Part shown: positions 46,622-56,120 of the stretch, piece by piece
Layout of the letters: each line of letters starts with the position of its first letter
How positions within the stretch are numbered: position 1 is the stretch's first letter
Assembly (NCBI GenBank): GCA_021776245.1
Contig: JAJFGF010000006.1
Coordinates: forward strand, 1-63,904
DNA length: 63,904 bases
Direction: 5' to 3'
Source of the DNA: Hyphococcus sp.
Lineage (GTDB): Bacteria; Pseudomonadota; Alphaproteobacteria; Caulobacterales; Parvularculaceae
Notes under the pieces: generated by a model
Database searches by the model: none
What the model was told of the DNA's origin: nothing
Seen by the model: the letters and a program-made list of their open reading frames with translations, nothing else
Translations under genes and position numbers: made by a program

Positions 46622-48177
46622 CCCTGCCCGGCGATGCTTCCTCGCCACTTCATTGCCGCGCCGCCAGATTCCTTAAAAAAGCCGGTCCCCGTTACCGCCG
46701 CCGTCAGTCAGCGCTCGATGATTTGCTCGGCGGACCGAAACTCAAAGAAGAATGCGGCGTCTTCGGCGTGATCGGCACAAAGGACGCCGCCGCGCTTACA
46801 GCCCTTGGTCTTCACGCCCTGCAACATCGCGGACAGGAAGCCGCCGGCATCGCAAGTTTTGATGGCGAACGATTTCACACGGAACGCCAGCTCGGACTTG
46901 TCTCCGACCAGTTTTCCGACGCTAAAACCCTGGGCAATTTAATTGGCGACGCCGCTATCGGCCACACCCGCTATTCAACTCAGGGCGATACAGTATTGCG
47001 CAATGTCCAGCCGCTTTACGCTGACCTTGATCAAACCGGTCTTGCGGTCGCCCATAATGGCAATCTTACAAACGCCCAAACCCTGCGCACCGATCTGGTG
47101 CGCCGCGGATGTATTTTTCAATCAACATCCGACTCTGAAATTTTCCTGCAATTGACCGCACGCTCGCAATATTTGTCGGCGACGGACAAATTAATCGAAG
47201 CGTTAAAGCAGGTCGAAGGCGCCTACGCGCTCACCGTGTTAACGCCGGAAGGTCTTATCGGCGCACGCGACCCCGTCGGCATCCGGCCGCTTGTGCTCGG
47301 CGATCTGAAGGGCGCGCCGATCCTCGCTTCGGAAACTTGCGCGCTCGATATTATTGGCGCGAATTTTGTGCGCGACATCAAGCCGGGTGAAGTGGTGATC
47401 TGCCGCGCCGACGGCGCCGTCGAAAGCCGCCAGATCGTTCCCGAGCCCGCGCAGGCGCGGCCTTGTATTTTCGAACTGATATATTTCGCCAAACCAAATT
47501 CCGTGGTCGATGGGCAAAGCGTTTATGAATTACGCAAGCGGCTCGGCGAACGCCTCGCCAGGGAAGCGCCCTGTGAAGCTGATCTTGTCTCGCCTATACC
47601 CGACAGCGGCGTACCGGCGGCGATCGGCTATGCGCAAAAATCGGGCCTTCCTTATGAAATGGCGCTCATTCGCAGCCATCATATCGGCCGCACTTTTATC
47701 GAACCGGAACAAAAGATCCGGGAAGCGGGCGTCGCCCGCAAACACTCACCCAATCGCGAGCTGATCAAAGGCAAACGCGTTGTCCTGATCGACGATTCGA
47801 TCGTGCGCGGCACCACATCTCGAAAAATCGCCCAAATGCTGCGGCAAGCCGGCGCCGCCGAAGTTCATATGCGGATCGCCTGCCCACCAATCCTGCATCC
47901 GGATTTTTACGGCATCAACACGCCGTCTCATGTCGAACTTTTGGCGGTAGATCGCACGGTTGAAGAAATGCGCGACTTGATCGGCGTTGACAGCCTTGCA
48001 TTTTTGTCGCTCGACGGGCTTTACAAAGCCTTCCGCAAGGGCGCCCGCAACAGCGACGCCCCCGCCTTTACCGATCATTGCTTTACCGGAGACTACCCGA
48101 CGCGGCTGACCGACCGCGACGCGCAATCGCGCGACGCCATCATCACCCAGCTCTCGTTCCTGGCTGAGACGAGTTAA
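46618..48177 (+). CDS. purF: Amidophosphoribosyltransferase
   Basis: This 519-residue enzyme performs the first committed step of purine synthesis, moving ammonia from glutamine to PRPP. The glutaminase nucleophile is Cys46 in KEECGVFG, so a 45-residue leader must be removed if the family rule holds. The PRPP loop VVLIDDSIVRGTTS is present. Two of the four cysteines that hold the [4Fe-4S] cluster in the Bacillus enzyme are replaced (HPDF, and TDHCFTGDYP without the partner). A cluster is therefore unlikely. It starts GTG overlapping cvpA. Confidence 0.95.
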   Translation: MTLPGDASSPLHCRAARFLKKAGPRYRRRQSALDDLLGGPKLKEECGVFGVIGTKDAAALTALGLHALQHRGQEAAGIASFDGERFHTERQLGLVSDQFSDAKTLGNLIGDAAIGHTRYSTQGDTVLRNVQPLYADLDQTGLAVAHNGNLTNAQTLRTDLVRRGCIFQSTSDSEIFLQLTARSQYLSATDKLIEALKQVEGAYALTVLTPEGLIGARDPVGIRPLVLGDLKGAPILASETCALDIIGANFVRDIKPGEVVICRADGAVESRQIVPEPAQARPCIFELIYFAKPNSVVDGQSVYELRKRLGERLAREAPCEADLVSPIPDSGVPAAIGYAQKSGLPYEMALIRSHHIGRTFIEPEQKIREAGVARKHSPNRELIKGKRVVLIDDSIVRGTTSRKIAQMLRQAGAAEVHMRIACPPILHPDFYGINTPSHVELLAVDRTVEEMRDLIGVDSLAFLSLDGLYKAFRKGARNSDAPAFTDHCFTGDYPTRLTDRDAQSRDAIITQLSFLAETS

Positions 48178-48217
48178 CACGACTGCAGATCGCGCCAAAT
48201 ACCCTTCTCCGCTCCTT

Positions 48218-48231
48218 CCGGCAAAAGCCGG
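48218..48231. terminator. Short stem-loop between convergent purF and valS
   Basis: CCGGC (48218-48222) and GCCGG (48227-48231) form a five-base stem with an AAAA loop in the 84-bp gap where purF and valS converge. There is no U-run on either side, so a weak bidirectional terminator is the most one can say. Confidence 0.3.
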
Positions 48232-48261
48232 GATGTGCGGTTGTTTAAGTTCAGATGCTGC

Positions 48262-51078
48262 TCATAAACTTTCCAGACGCGCCAGCGCAGCGGTCAGCTT
48301 TTCGATCTCCGCTTCAAAGTCAACGCGCCGCGTGTGCTGTTCTTCCACGACTTTCGCCGGCGCGCGCTCAACAAATTTTTTGTTCGCGAGTTTTTTATCG
48401 ATACCGTCAATTTCAGCGCGTATTTTTGCCTGTTCTTTTTCGAGACGCGCTTTTTCGGCCCCAATGTCGATAATATCCGCAAGCGGCAAGGCGAAGACAT
48501 CGCCCTCGTGGACGATCTGCACCGCGCCCTTTGGCGCTGTTTCTGCCGAAGTGATATCCGACAGGCGCGCGAGCCGTTTTAAAACCTCGTCGTGACGCGC
48601 AAGTTTTTCCACCGCCCCATCGCCGCCGCCAACAAAAACCATGGGAATCTTCGCGCCCGCCGGCACGTTCATTTCCTGGCGCACAGAACGGATCGCCGTA
48701 ATGAGATCGACCACCCAGCTCATCTCTCCGGCCGCGGCGGTTTGCACCAGCGTGCGTTCATGCGGCGGCCATTCGGCGGTAATCAGCGCGTGGTCGCGCC
48801 GGGCAAGGGCGCCCCATAATTCTTCGGAAATATACGGCATGAACGGATGCAGGAGCTTTAGTATCTGGTCGAGGGTCCAGGCGGCAGTCGCGCGTGTTTC
48901 TGTTTTTGCAGCGCCGTCTTCGCCCTGCAGCGCCGGCTTTGAAAGCTCAAGATACCAGTCGCAGAAAATATTCCACGCAAATTTATAAAGCGCGCCGGCC
49001 GCATCGTTAAAACGAAAAGCTTCGATCTCGCGCGTAACGCTTGCAGCGCACTCATTCACCTCGTGGATGATCCATTGATTGATTGTCGATTGAGCGCTTG
49101 CCGGATCGAATGCCGGATCGGTTTTGCACTCGTTCATTTCGCAAAACCGCGCTGCATTCCACAGTTTCGTTGCGAAATTGCGATAGCCTTCAACGCGCGG
49201 TTCGGAAAGCCGGATGTTGCGTCCCTGGGCCGCCTGCGCCGCCAATGTAAAGCGCAAGGCGTCAGCGCCAAATTTCTCTATCAGCAACAGGGGATCAATG
49301 ACATTGCCTTTCGACTTTGACATCTTCTGGCCATGTTCATCGAGCACCAGCGCATGAATATAAACCGTGTGAAACGGAATATCCTTCATGAAGTGAATGC
49401 CCTGCATCATCATCCGCGCCACCCAGAAAAAGATAATGTCAAAAGCGGTGACGAGGACGGTGGTTGGATAATGCTTTTCGAGTGTCGGTGTTTTGTCGGG
49501 CCAGCCTAACGTTGAGAATGGCCACAACGCCGACGAAAACCAGGTGTCGAGCACATCTTCATCGCGATTTAATCTAACTGAGGTGAGCGCTCCATCAGTA
49601 TAGGTGGCGCCACCATATTGCCTGCTGCGAGGGTCAAGCTTTTCAAAGTCTTGGACCGACACATCTTGAACGCCATAATGTTCTCGCGCTTGTTTGACTG
49701 CATCTTCCTCCGATTCAGCAACAAAAATCGGAATGTCTTTCTGACCTTTTTTTTCCGGTCCGTACCATGCGGGAATGCGATGGCCCCACCACAGCTGCCG
49801 CGACACGCACCAGGGTTCGATATTGCGCATCCACTGAAAGTAAGTTTTCGCCCAGTTTTCAGGAACGAATTTGGTCTTGCCGGATTCAACAGCCGCAATC
49901 GCCGGTTTGGCAAGTTCCTCAGCGTTCACATACCATTGATCCGTCAGCATCGGCTCGATGACAACGCCGGAGCGATCGCCAAAAGGCTGCATAATTTTTT
50001 TGTCTTCGACTGTGATCAAAAGCCCGCGCGCATCGATATCTGCGACGACAGCTTTGCGCGCCTCAAACCGATCCAGGCCGCGATATTTTTCCGGCACAAA
50101 TTCGTCGTGGACCATGCATCCCTTTTCGTCCATCAGGATATACATCGGAATGTTGTTGCGCCTGGCGACCTGATAATCGTTGAAATCATGGGCGCCGGTG
50201 ATCTTGACGGCGCCGGAACCAAAATCCGGATCGGGATAATCATCGGTAATGATCGGAATGTAGCGATCGGCGAGCGGCAACAGACAACGTTTGCCGACGA
50301 TTGGCGCATAACGTTTATCCGAGGGGTGCACCGCGACGGCGCCGTCGCCAAGCATGGTTTCCGGCCGCGTTGTTGCAATCGAGATATAATCGCGGGTTTC
50401 CCATTGCGTCGGATCGCCATCATCGTCATGGGCGATTGGAAATTCGTAGGTCTCGCCATTTTCCAGCGGATATTTGAAATGCCAGAAATGACCGTCAACT
50501 TCGGTGTTCTCAACTTCAAGATCTGAAATCGCGGTCTGGAATTTCGGGTCCCAATTCACCAGCCGCTTGTCGCGATAGATGAGGCCCTCTTTGTAGAGCT
50601 GGACAAAAACTTTGACGACGGCCTCGGACAAGCCGTCATCCATGGTAAAGCGCTCGCGGCTCCAGTCACAGGAAGCGCCAAGACGGCGCAGCTGGCGCGT
50701 AATTGCGCCGCCGCTTTCCTCTTTCCAAGCCCAGACTTTTTCAACGAATTTTTCGCGGCCAATTTCGGTGCGTTTCGGCTCCTGGCGCTCCATCATCTGG
50801 CGCTCAACGACCATTTGCGTCGCAATGCCTGCGTGATCCATCCCCGGCTGCCACAACACGGATTTGCCGCGCATTCGTTCGAAGCGGATCAGGATATCCT
50901 GCAGCGTATTATTGAGCGCATGACCCATATGCAGGCTGCCCGTCACATTGGGCGGCGGAATAACGATCGTATAGGGCTCGGCCCCAGGCTTGCCGGACGG
51001 CTGAAATGCGCCGGATTTCTCCCACGCCGCGTAGAGCCGCGCTTCGGCCTCGCCAAAATTGAAGTTCTTTTCCAGCAT
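48262..51078 (-). CDS. valS: Valyl-tRNA synthetase
   Basis: This 938-residue class I synthetase has the HIGH-type motif HMGH at 50-53 and KMSKS at 585-589. An editing domain lies between them, and a C-terminal coiled coil binds tRNA (roughly residues 870-938, rich in Glu, Lys and Ala). It is complete and of family length. It lies downstream of the PopZ-like gene in the same direction, an order also seen in Caulobacter. Long ORFs on the opposite strand are shadows. Confidence 0.97.
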   Translation of the reverse strand: MLEKNFNFGEAEARLYAAWEKSGAFQPSGKPGAEPYTIVIPPPNVTGSLHMGHALNNTLQDILIRFERMRGKSVLWQPGMDHAGIATQMVVERQMMERQEPKRTEIGREKFVEKVWAWKEESGGAITRQLRRLGASCDWSRERFTMDDGLSEAVVKVFVQLYKEGLIYRDKRLVNWDPKFQTAISDLEVENTEVDGHFWHFKYPLENGETYEFPIAHDDDGDPTQWETRDYISIATTRPETMLGDGAVAVHPSDKRYAPIVGKRCLLPLADRYIPIITDDYPDPDFGSGAVKITGAHDFNDYQVARRNNIPMYILMDEKGCMVHDEFVPEKYRGLDRFEARKAVVADIDARGLLITVEDKKIMQPFGDRSGVVIEPMLTDQWYVNAEELAKPAIAAVESGKTKFVPENWAKTYFQWMRNIEPWCVSRQLWWGHRIPAWYGPEKKGQKDIPIFVAESEEDAVKQAREHYGVQDVSVQDFEKLDPRSRQYGGATYTDGALTSVRLNRDEDVLDTWFSSALWPFSTLGWPDKTPTLEKHYPTTVLVTAFDIIFFWVARMMMQGIHFMKDIPFHTVYIHALVLDEHGQKMSKSKGNVIDPLLLIEKFGADALRFTLAAQAAQGRNIRLSEPRVEGYRNFATKLWNAARFCEMNECKTDPAFDPASAQSTINQWIIHEVNECAASVTREIEAFRFNDAAGALYKFAWNIFCDWYLELSKPALQGEDGAAKTETRATAAWTLDQILKLLHPFMPYISEELWGALARRDHALITAEWPPHERTLVQTAAAGEMSWVVDLITAIRSVRQEMNVPAGAKIPMVFVGGGDGAVEKLARHDEVLKRLARLSDITSAETAPKGAVQIVHEGDVFALPLADIIDIGAEKARLEKEQAKIRAEIDGIDKKLANKKFVERAPAKVVEEQHTRRVDFEAEIEKLTAALARLESL

Positions 51079-51163
51079 GTCGCCCCTGCCGTTATTGTGC
51101 GCCCGCGAAGGGGCCGGTCTTATCGCTGGCGCGGGGTTAGCTCAATAGCCGCGCCAATTCCTA

Positions 51164-51335
51164 GGGCGTTTCCGAGATAAAGTGGTTCCCGGTTTATCGC
51201 TCCCGACCGCGAAGGCGGTCTAAATATTGATTAGCGCGCCTTCGCGCGCGGAAAACGCCCCAGTTATGATGATTAGCGCATTTCTGGTCGGAAAACCGCA
51301 GCACACTTTTCCGGAAATGCGCTGGAAAAACGCCC
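51164..51335 (+). repeat. Dispersed modular palindromic repeat, copy C
   Basis: This 172-bp copy lies in the spacer between the PopZ-like gene and valS. It runs from GGGCGTTTCCGAGATAAAGT to GGAAAAACGCCC. Its ends are therefore near-inverted repeats of each other, GGGCGTTT and AAACGCCC. It carries the GACCGCGAAGGCGGTC-type and GCGCGCCTTCGCGCGC-type hairpin modules seen in copies B and D, here without the TTCATCGC module. It lies next to the terminator of the popZ-like gene. Confidence 0.85.
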
Positions 51336-51339
51336 CATG

Positions 51340-51363
51340 AAAAAAGCCGGCCCCGAGGCCGGC
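51340..51363 (-). terminator. Rho-independent terminator of the PopZ-like gene
   Basis: Read on the minus strand, GCCGGCC-TCGG-GGCCGGC is followed by six T residues. The stem covers 51346-51363 and the T-run 51345-51340. It lies 30 bp after the stop of the PopZ-like gene, so that gene is probably transcribed separately from valS. Confidence 0.85.
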
Positions 51364-51393
51364 TTCTCAAATTCCGTAATCGCCTCGGATCAA

Positions 51394-51879
51394 TCAGCGC
51401 CGTCGCGCCACACGCTGGACCTCTTCCTCGACCTTTTCCTCGACGATCGCCGGCAGATTGGCGTCGAGCCATTCCTTGATCATCGGCCGCAACATATCGG
51501 TCACGATATTTTCGAGGGTCTGGCCCTGGGCGCCATCATTGACCCGTACGGACTGCGAGAGGGCCTGAAACGCCTGGGACGCGGCTGCGGCTGAAGAACT
51601 GTCGAGCATTGCATCATCTCCGTCTTGTGTTGCAGGTGTCACACTTTTCTTAATCATTTCAACATCTTCCGTTTCGAGACGGGATTTTGCGGTGTCCTCG
51701 TCGCGGGCCGGCGCTGCGCGCGGCGCTGCCGGTTTTTCCTGAGTGACCTCTGCCCTTTGAACTATCGCCGGTCTGGCGGCTTCCGGCTTTGCCGGCGCAT
51801 CCTCATCGTCTTCAGAGATGATCCGGCGGATCGACGCCAGAATTTCTTCCATGCTCGGTTCAGATTGCGGGTTTTCCAT
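51394..51879 (-). CDS. PopZ-like polar organising protein (DUF2497)
   Basis: This 161-residue acidic, mostly disordered protein keeps the two PopZ signatures. The N-terminal helix is EPSMEEILASIRRIISED (residues 7-24). The C-terminal oligomerisation block is LRPMIKEWLDANLPAIVEEKV. The middle is rich in Pro, Ala, Glu and Asp, as in PopZ. In Caulobacter, PopZ forms polar condensates that anchor the chromosome's parS region and recruit cell-cycle proteins. The same neighbour valS is seen there. A strong terminator follows. Confidence 0.9.
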   Translation of the reverse strand: MENPQSEPSMEEILASIRRIISEDDEDAPAKPEAARPAIVQRAEVTQEKPAAPRAAPARDEDTAKSRLETEDVEMIKKSVTPATQDGDDAMLDSSSAAAASQAFQALSQSVRVNDGAQGQTLENIVTDMLRPMIKEWLDANLPAIVEEKVEEEVQRVARRR

Positions 51880-51992
51880 GAACAGAAGTCCTCTGAGCGG
51901 GTCGTAGCAAATCAGCCATCTCGGCGCTTACCCTATCGGTTAAGGTATTCAAGCGCTTCGCCATGTTTATCAAGACCTTCGTTACACGACAA

Positions 51993-53363
51993 TTAATCGC
52001 CGTATAGATCAAGCGCTGATTCGCGCCCGGCAATATCGGCTATCCCGATTGCTTCCGGCGTGAGCACGCCGACCGCAGCCAGAAGTCCGTAGGCGGCGGC
52101 CTGGGCGTCATATTCAGCGCTAACGAGCGTGACCTCCGAATTCAACAGCTCCTGCTCGGCGTCAAGCACGTCGAGGGTGGTGCGGGCGCCGACCAGCGCT
52201 TCCTGGGTAACGCCTTCAAGGGCCAGCCTGTTGGCGTCAACCGATGCGGTTGCGGAAACGATGATCGCGCGCGCCGCAACCAGGCGTTCCCATGCCGCAG
52301 TCACCTGCGCCGTCACCAGTCTTTCAGCTTCTAACAGGCGCGACCGGTCGCTCGAATGGAGGGCCTTGGCTTCGCGCACGCGCGAATAATTAATGCCGCC
52401 GAGAAATAACGGCACCGTCGCGCGGGCGCCATAAGCAAACTGTTCGTCGTTATCTATAAAACTGCTTGGTTCTTCTGCGTACTGATAACCGGCGGTCAGA
52501 GAAACCGACGGCAGCAATGCGCCGCGGGCGATGGCGACCTGCCGGCGGGAAATTTCAGCCTGCTCGCGCGCGCCAACTGCGGCGGGCGCGAACTCAAAAG
52601 CCAGCGCCTGTGCAGCATCAAGTGTTTCCGGCAGATCAGGCAGATATTCGACGGCTTCAAGTTCGCCCGCCGCCTGTCCCACGAGCTGCGCATAGGTTGC
52701 GCGCGCCACTGCGAGGTCGCCTAATGCGCGCGATAGCTCTGCGCGCGCTCCGGCAAGCCGCGCATCGGCCTGCGCAACATCGGTGCGGGTAATCTCGCCA
52801 ACCTCAAAGCGGACCGCCGCCATTTCCTGTTGACGAAAAAGGACCGCCACATTTTTTGTAGTTAGTCTGTGTACCGCCATATTCCGCTGAACGTTAAAAT
52901 AGGCGGTCGCAACGTCATTCAAGACCTGCTGTTCGGTCGCGACGAGCTGCGCGCCGCCGGCGCGCACACGCGCAGCGGCCTGTTTGATCGCATTGAAATT
53001 TCGAAAGCCTGTAAAGATTGGCTGCTCGGCATTCACCGCGGCGGACAAAGTATTGAAATTGGAATCGTTTGAACCAACCGACCCCGGCGGGTCCGTAGGT
53101 TGCGAAAAAATTAGTCCGGTCTGCGAGCTATCGACCTTGTTGTATACGCCGGTGGCCGAGATTTGCGGCAGCGCGCCGGCCCAGGCCTGGGCTTTTGACT
53201 CGCGGGTCGCTTTAAGTCGGGCGCGCTCGGCGCGGATTGTGGGGTTGGTCTGATAAGCAAGCGCCATCGCGTCCTGTAGCGTCTCCGCCGCCGCCGGCCC
53301 GGCCGTCATCGTCGCCAGCGCAAGCGGCGCACATGCTATAATAGTCAACAAGAAAATCCGCAC
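51993..53363 (-). CDS. TolC family outer-membrane efflux channel
   Basis: This 456-residue protein has a signal peptide (FLLTIIACAPLALATMTAGPAAA). Two repeated TolC halves follow, with motifs such as ETLQDAMALAYQTNPTI and TLLDVLDAEQELLNSEVTL-like segments (the latter as TTLDVLDAEQELLNSEVTL). It forms trimeric channels for type I secretion or RND efflux. Alphaproteobacteria often have this gene downstream of the methyltransferase-like gene, as here. The partner pump cannot be named from the window. Confidence 0.9.
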   Translation of the reverse strand: MRIFLLTIIACAPLALATMTAGPAAAETLQDAMALAYQTNPTIRAERARLKATRESKAQAWAGALPQISATGVYNKVDSSQTGLIFSQPTDPPGSVGSNDSNFNTLSAAVNAEQPIFTGFRNFNAIKQAAARVRAGGAQLVATEQQVLNDVATAYFNVQRNMAVHRLTTKNVAVLFRQQEMAAVRFEVGEITRTDVAQADARLAGARAELSRALGDLAVARATYAQLVGQAAGELEAVEYLPDLPETLDAAQALAFEFAPAAVGAREQAEISRRQVAIARGALLPSVSLTAGYQYAEEPSSFIDNDEQFAYGARATVPLFLGGINYSRVREAKALHSSDRSRLLEAERLVTAQVTAAWERLVAARAIIVSATASVDANRLALEGVTQEALVGARTTLDVLDAEQELLNSEVTLVSAEYDAQAAAYGLLAAVGVLTPEAIGIADIAGRESALDLYGD

Positions 53364-53511
53364 TGATCGCTCCTTCGCCCCAAAGCGAATTTCGTCACCA
53401 AAGGGGATAATACCGTACTATTCGCGGCGGCGTCTTAAAACATCATTTAGGTTAGCCGTTTTTTACGATTTTCAAGCAAAAACAGCAGCTGTAGCGCCGT
53501 TCAAATTACCG

Positions 53512-54165
53512 CTAAAACACGAATGTCTTGGGGGCCTCAAATCCCGGTGCAATCGCTTTGGTCGAAGCATCGAAATAGGGCGTCGAAGCCAATGCATCGC
53601 CATTGCGCAGATAGATGACGCCGCGGGAAACGCCGCCTTCCCGCAAAATCGTCGCCAGCCTTCCGCCGTCTTTGAGCTGATCCAGCAAGGCTGATGGTTT
53701 GCGCGCAATCGCAGCGCCGACAAAGATCAGATCAAACGGGCCTTGCGCTGCGGCGCCGGCCCAGGCGTCGCCGGTGATTACAGCTGCATTGCCGAACCCA
53801 AGCGAGGTGAGATTTTCCTGCGCTTTTGCCGCAAGCACCTCATCGCTTTCCAGCGAGACAACCATTTCGGACAATTGGGCGAGGATCGCCGTTGAGTAAC
53901 CGCTGCCGCAAAGCGCATTGAGAACTAGGTCTGTGGGTTTGGGATCGGCGGCCGCGACCAGCTTCGAAAAATCCCGCGCGGTCAATAGATGGCGGCCCGG
54001 CGCATATTTAATTTCCCGCTCGACATAGGCCTGATCGCGCAATTCCACCGGCAAAAAGAGCTCACGCGGTGTTGTTTCCATCGCTGTCTGCAGGCGCAGA
54101 TCCGTCACGTCATGGGGTCTGACCTGGCTGTCCACCATGTGACGGCGTGCTGTTTCGAAATCCAT
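53512..54165 (-). CDS. Protein-L-isoaspartate methyltransferase-like protein
   Basis: This 217-residue protein is a SAM-dependent methyltransferase of the PCMT fold. MVDSQVRPHDVTD is the characteristic start of the tolC-linked alphaproteobacterial subgroup. The SAM-binding motif I reads LNALCGSGYSTAIL rather than the ExGTGSGY of authentic Pcm. The FDLIFVGAAI motif is present. The changed motif I suggests altered or lost repair activity; this is known to be common in this subgroup. It is transcribed toward tolC with 148 bp between them. Confidence 0.82.
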   Translation of the reverse strand: MDFETARRHMVDSQVRPHDVTDLRLQTAMETTPRELFLPVELRDQAYVEREIKYAPGRHLLTARDFSKLVAAADPKPTDLVLNALCGSGYSTAILAQLSEMVVSLESDEVLAAKAQENLTSLGFGNAAVITGDAWAGAAAQGPFDLIFVGAAIARKPSALLDQLKDGGRLATILREGGVSRGVIYLRNGDALASTPYFDASTKAIAPGFEAPKTFVF

Positions 54166-54315
54166 TGTCGCCTCTAAAATCCTGTACCCTGATCAGCGGC
54201 ATACATCCCTGCGCCGGTCGGCGCAACGCGCCAAAATCTCCTTTTGACCAGCGCTGATGGGCGGGCTATGAGAGCGGCCCACTCCCGGAGCCGGGTAACG
54301 GCTTTTTTTCAGGAC

Positions 54316-54389
54316 GGCCACGTGGCGGAGTGGTGACGCAGCGGCCTGCAAAGCCGTGTACGCCGGTTCGATTCCGGCCGTGGCCTCCA
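54316..54389 (+). tRNA. tRNA-Cys (GCA)
   Basis: A 74-nt cloverleaf is formed. The acceptor stem GGCCACG pairs with CGTGGCC, and the discriminator T is followed by an encoded CCA. The anticodon loop CTGCAAA carries GCA (54348-54350), and the T-arm is GCCGG-TTCGATT-CCGGC. The D-arm is regular. It stands alone between the methyltransferase-like gene and the efflux operon. Confidence 0.97.
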
Positions 54390-54633
54390 ATTCTTCCCGC
54401 ATTTTTGCCGCTTTCCGGGCAGGGCGTTGCTTATTTGCGACGGATTAAGCCAAATTCGACGTTTTATGGGGATTTGGACGCCTCCGCGTTAACCATGATG
54501 TTATGATCGCCCGTTAGCGTTGCCGCTGCGTTTGTTAGTCGTTCATCGCATGCCCGGAACCGCCCGCCGATTGGGGCTTGCAGTCATTGGACGCTGGGGA
54601 CAAGTAACGCAGAAAGAAAAATAAGGGGACGGC

Positions 54634-56097
54634 ATGCGTTCGCCAAATATATCGGTTAAAAAATCTGCGCGTCTTGGGAGCGTTGCGTTCGTTGCGCTTG
54701 TTGCGGCGTCCTGCGCAACCGTCGATAAAGAACTGCTTGAAGCGCAGCTTCCCGACATTCCGGAACAATGGACCACTGACAGCGAAGCGGCGACAGCGCC
54801 GACGGGCGACTGGGTTGCCGCCTTTGACGATGCAAATCTGCGCGGTCTGATTTCCGAAGCGATCGGAAACAATAATGATCTGTTAGCGGCGGCCGCCAAT
54901 CTCGATCAGGCCCGCAACGGCGCGCGGATTTCCAGAGCCGACCTTTTGCCGTCGCTCAACGCAAATTTCAGCGCCAGCCGAAATGCAATCGTCACCAACC
55001 CGACAACAGCAGCGGCGGCTGGCGGCGGCGGCGGCGGCAGCAGTCGTTTATATATCAACAATTATTCGCTCGGCGGTCAGATCAGATGGGAGATCGACCT
55101 GTGGGGCCGGCTCACCGATGAGACGCGCGCGTCTTACAAAGACGCGTCTGCGGCTTACGCCGATCTTGCCGCTGCACAACTCTCAATCGCCGCCCGGGTT
55201 GCACAAGCCTGGTTCGCGCTGATTGAAGCGCGTCAGCAACGCGAACTTGCCGAACGCGACGTTGTTGCGCGCGAAAGCAATCTTCGCGTTACCGACCGGC
55301 GATATGATCGCGGCGTCGCGTCAAGCCTTGATGTGCGTCTGTCGCGCTCGGCGCTCGGATCGAGCCAGGCCAGCCTGGCGTTACGCCAGCGGCTGGAACT
55401 GGAAGCCTCGCGCGCCCTGGAAGTTTTGCTCGGCCGCTATCCCGCAGCGGAATTGCAGGCCGCAGAAGCGCTGCCAAACCTGCCGGCGCTGGCCGGCGCC
55501 GGCGCGCCCGGCGACCTTCTGGCCCGGCGACCGGATTTGATTGCCGCGGAAGCGCGGATGACCGCTTCCGGCCTTCGCGCCAGAGCGGCGCGCAAACAAA
55601 TGCTGCCGCAATTCACATTGACGTCGAGCCTCAACAGCTCCGGTCCGACGATTTCCGATTTGATCGATCCGAAGCGTCTGGCGGGCAATTTGATCGGCGG
55701 CATTGCGCAACCGCTCTTTCAGGGCGGGCGGCTGCTCTATAATTCCAAAAGGGCGCGTGCGGCGGCGGAAGCCTCATTGTTCGGCTATGCGCAAACCGTT
55801 CTGACCGCCTTTGAAGAAGCGGAGAACGCGCTGGCCGCGGAAACGCTGTTAGCGTCCCGGGAAGCCGCCTTGCGCCTTGCCTATGAAGAGGCGGCGGCGG
55901 CCGAGGAATTGACCGAACGGCGTTATGCAAGCGGTGCATCGACAATTTTCAACCTTTTGGATGCTCAAACCCGTCGTATTTCGTCGGAGAGCCAATACAT
56001 ACAGTCGCAACAGCAACGCGTATCCAATCGCGTTCAGCTTTATCTGGCGATCGGCGGGGATTTTCTGACGGAGGCAAAGCTGGCGGCGCTTGAGTAA
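54634..56097 (+). CDS. NodT-type outer-membrane efflux lipoprotein
   Basis: This 487-residue outer-membrane factor of the NodT/OprM type has lipobox AASC (Cys27). EQWTTDSEAATAPTGDWVAAFDD and LRGLISEAIGNNNDLLAAAANL follow in pieces, as do the two helical-barrel halves (RYDRGVASSLDVRLSRSAL; RYASGASTIFNLLDAQTR). A poly-Gly stretch occurs near residues 131-137 (GGGGGG). It forms the outer channel for the adaptor and pump encoded next. The start follows AAGGGGA. Confidence 0.9.
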   Translation: MRSPNISVKKSARLGSVAFVALVAASCATVDKELLEAQLPDIPEQWTTDSEAATAPTGDWVAAFDDANLRGLISEAIGNNNDLLAAAANLDQARNGARISRADLLPSLNANFSASRNAIVTNPTTAAAAGGGGGGSSRLYINNYSLGGQIRWEIDLWGRLTDETRASYKDASAAYADLAAAQLSIAARVAQAWFALIEARQQRELAERDVVARESNLRVTDRRYDRGVASSLDVRLSRSALGSSQASLALRQRLELEASRALEVLLGRYPAAELQAAEALPNLPALAGAGAPGDLLARRPDLIAAEARMTASGLRARAARKQMLPQFTLTSSLNSSGPTISDLIDPKRLAGNLIGGIAQPLFQGGRLLYNSKRARAAAEASLFGYAQTVLTAFEEAENALAAETLLASREAALRLAYEEAAAAEELTERRYASGASTIFNLLDAQTRRISSESQYIQSQQQRVSNRVQLYLAIGGDFLTEAKLAALE

Positions 56098-56120
56098 ACA
56101 CCGGAGAGTAAGAAGGGGTT

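Noticed and set aside
49618-50526. 302-residue plus-strand ORF
   Set aside because: Antisense to valS with no recognisable motif; a shadow.
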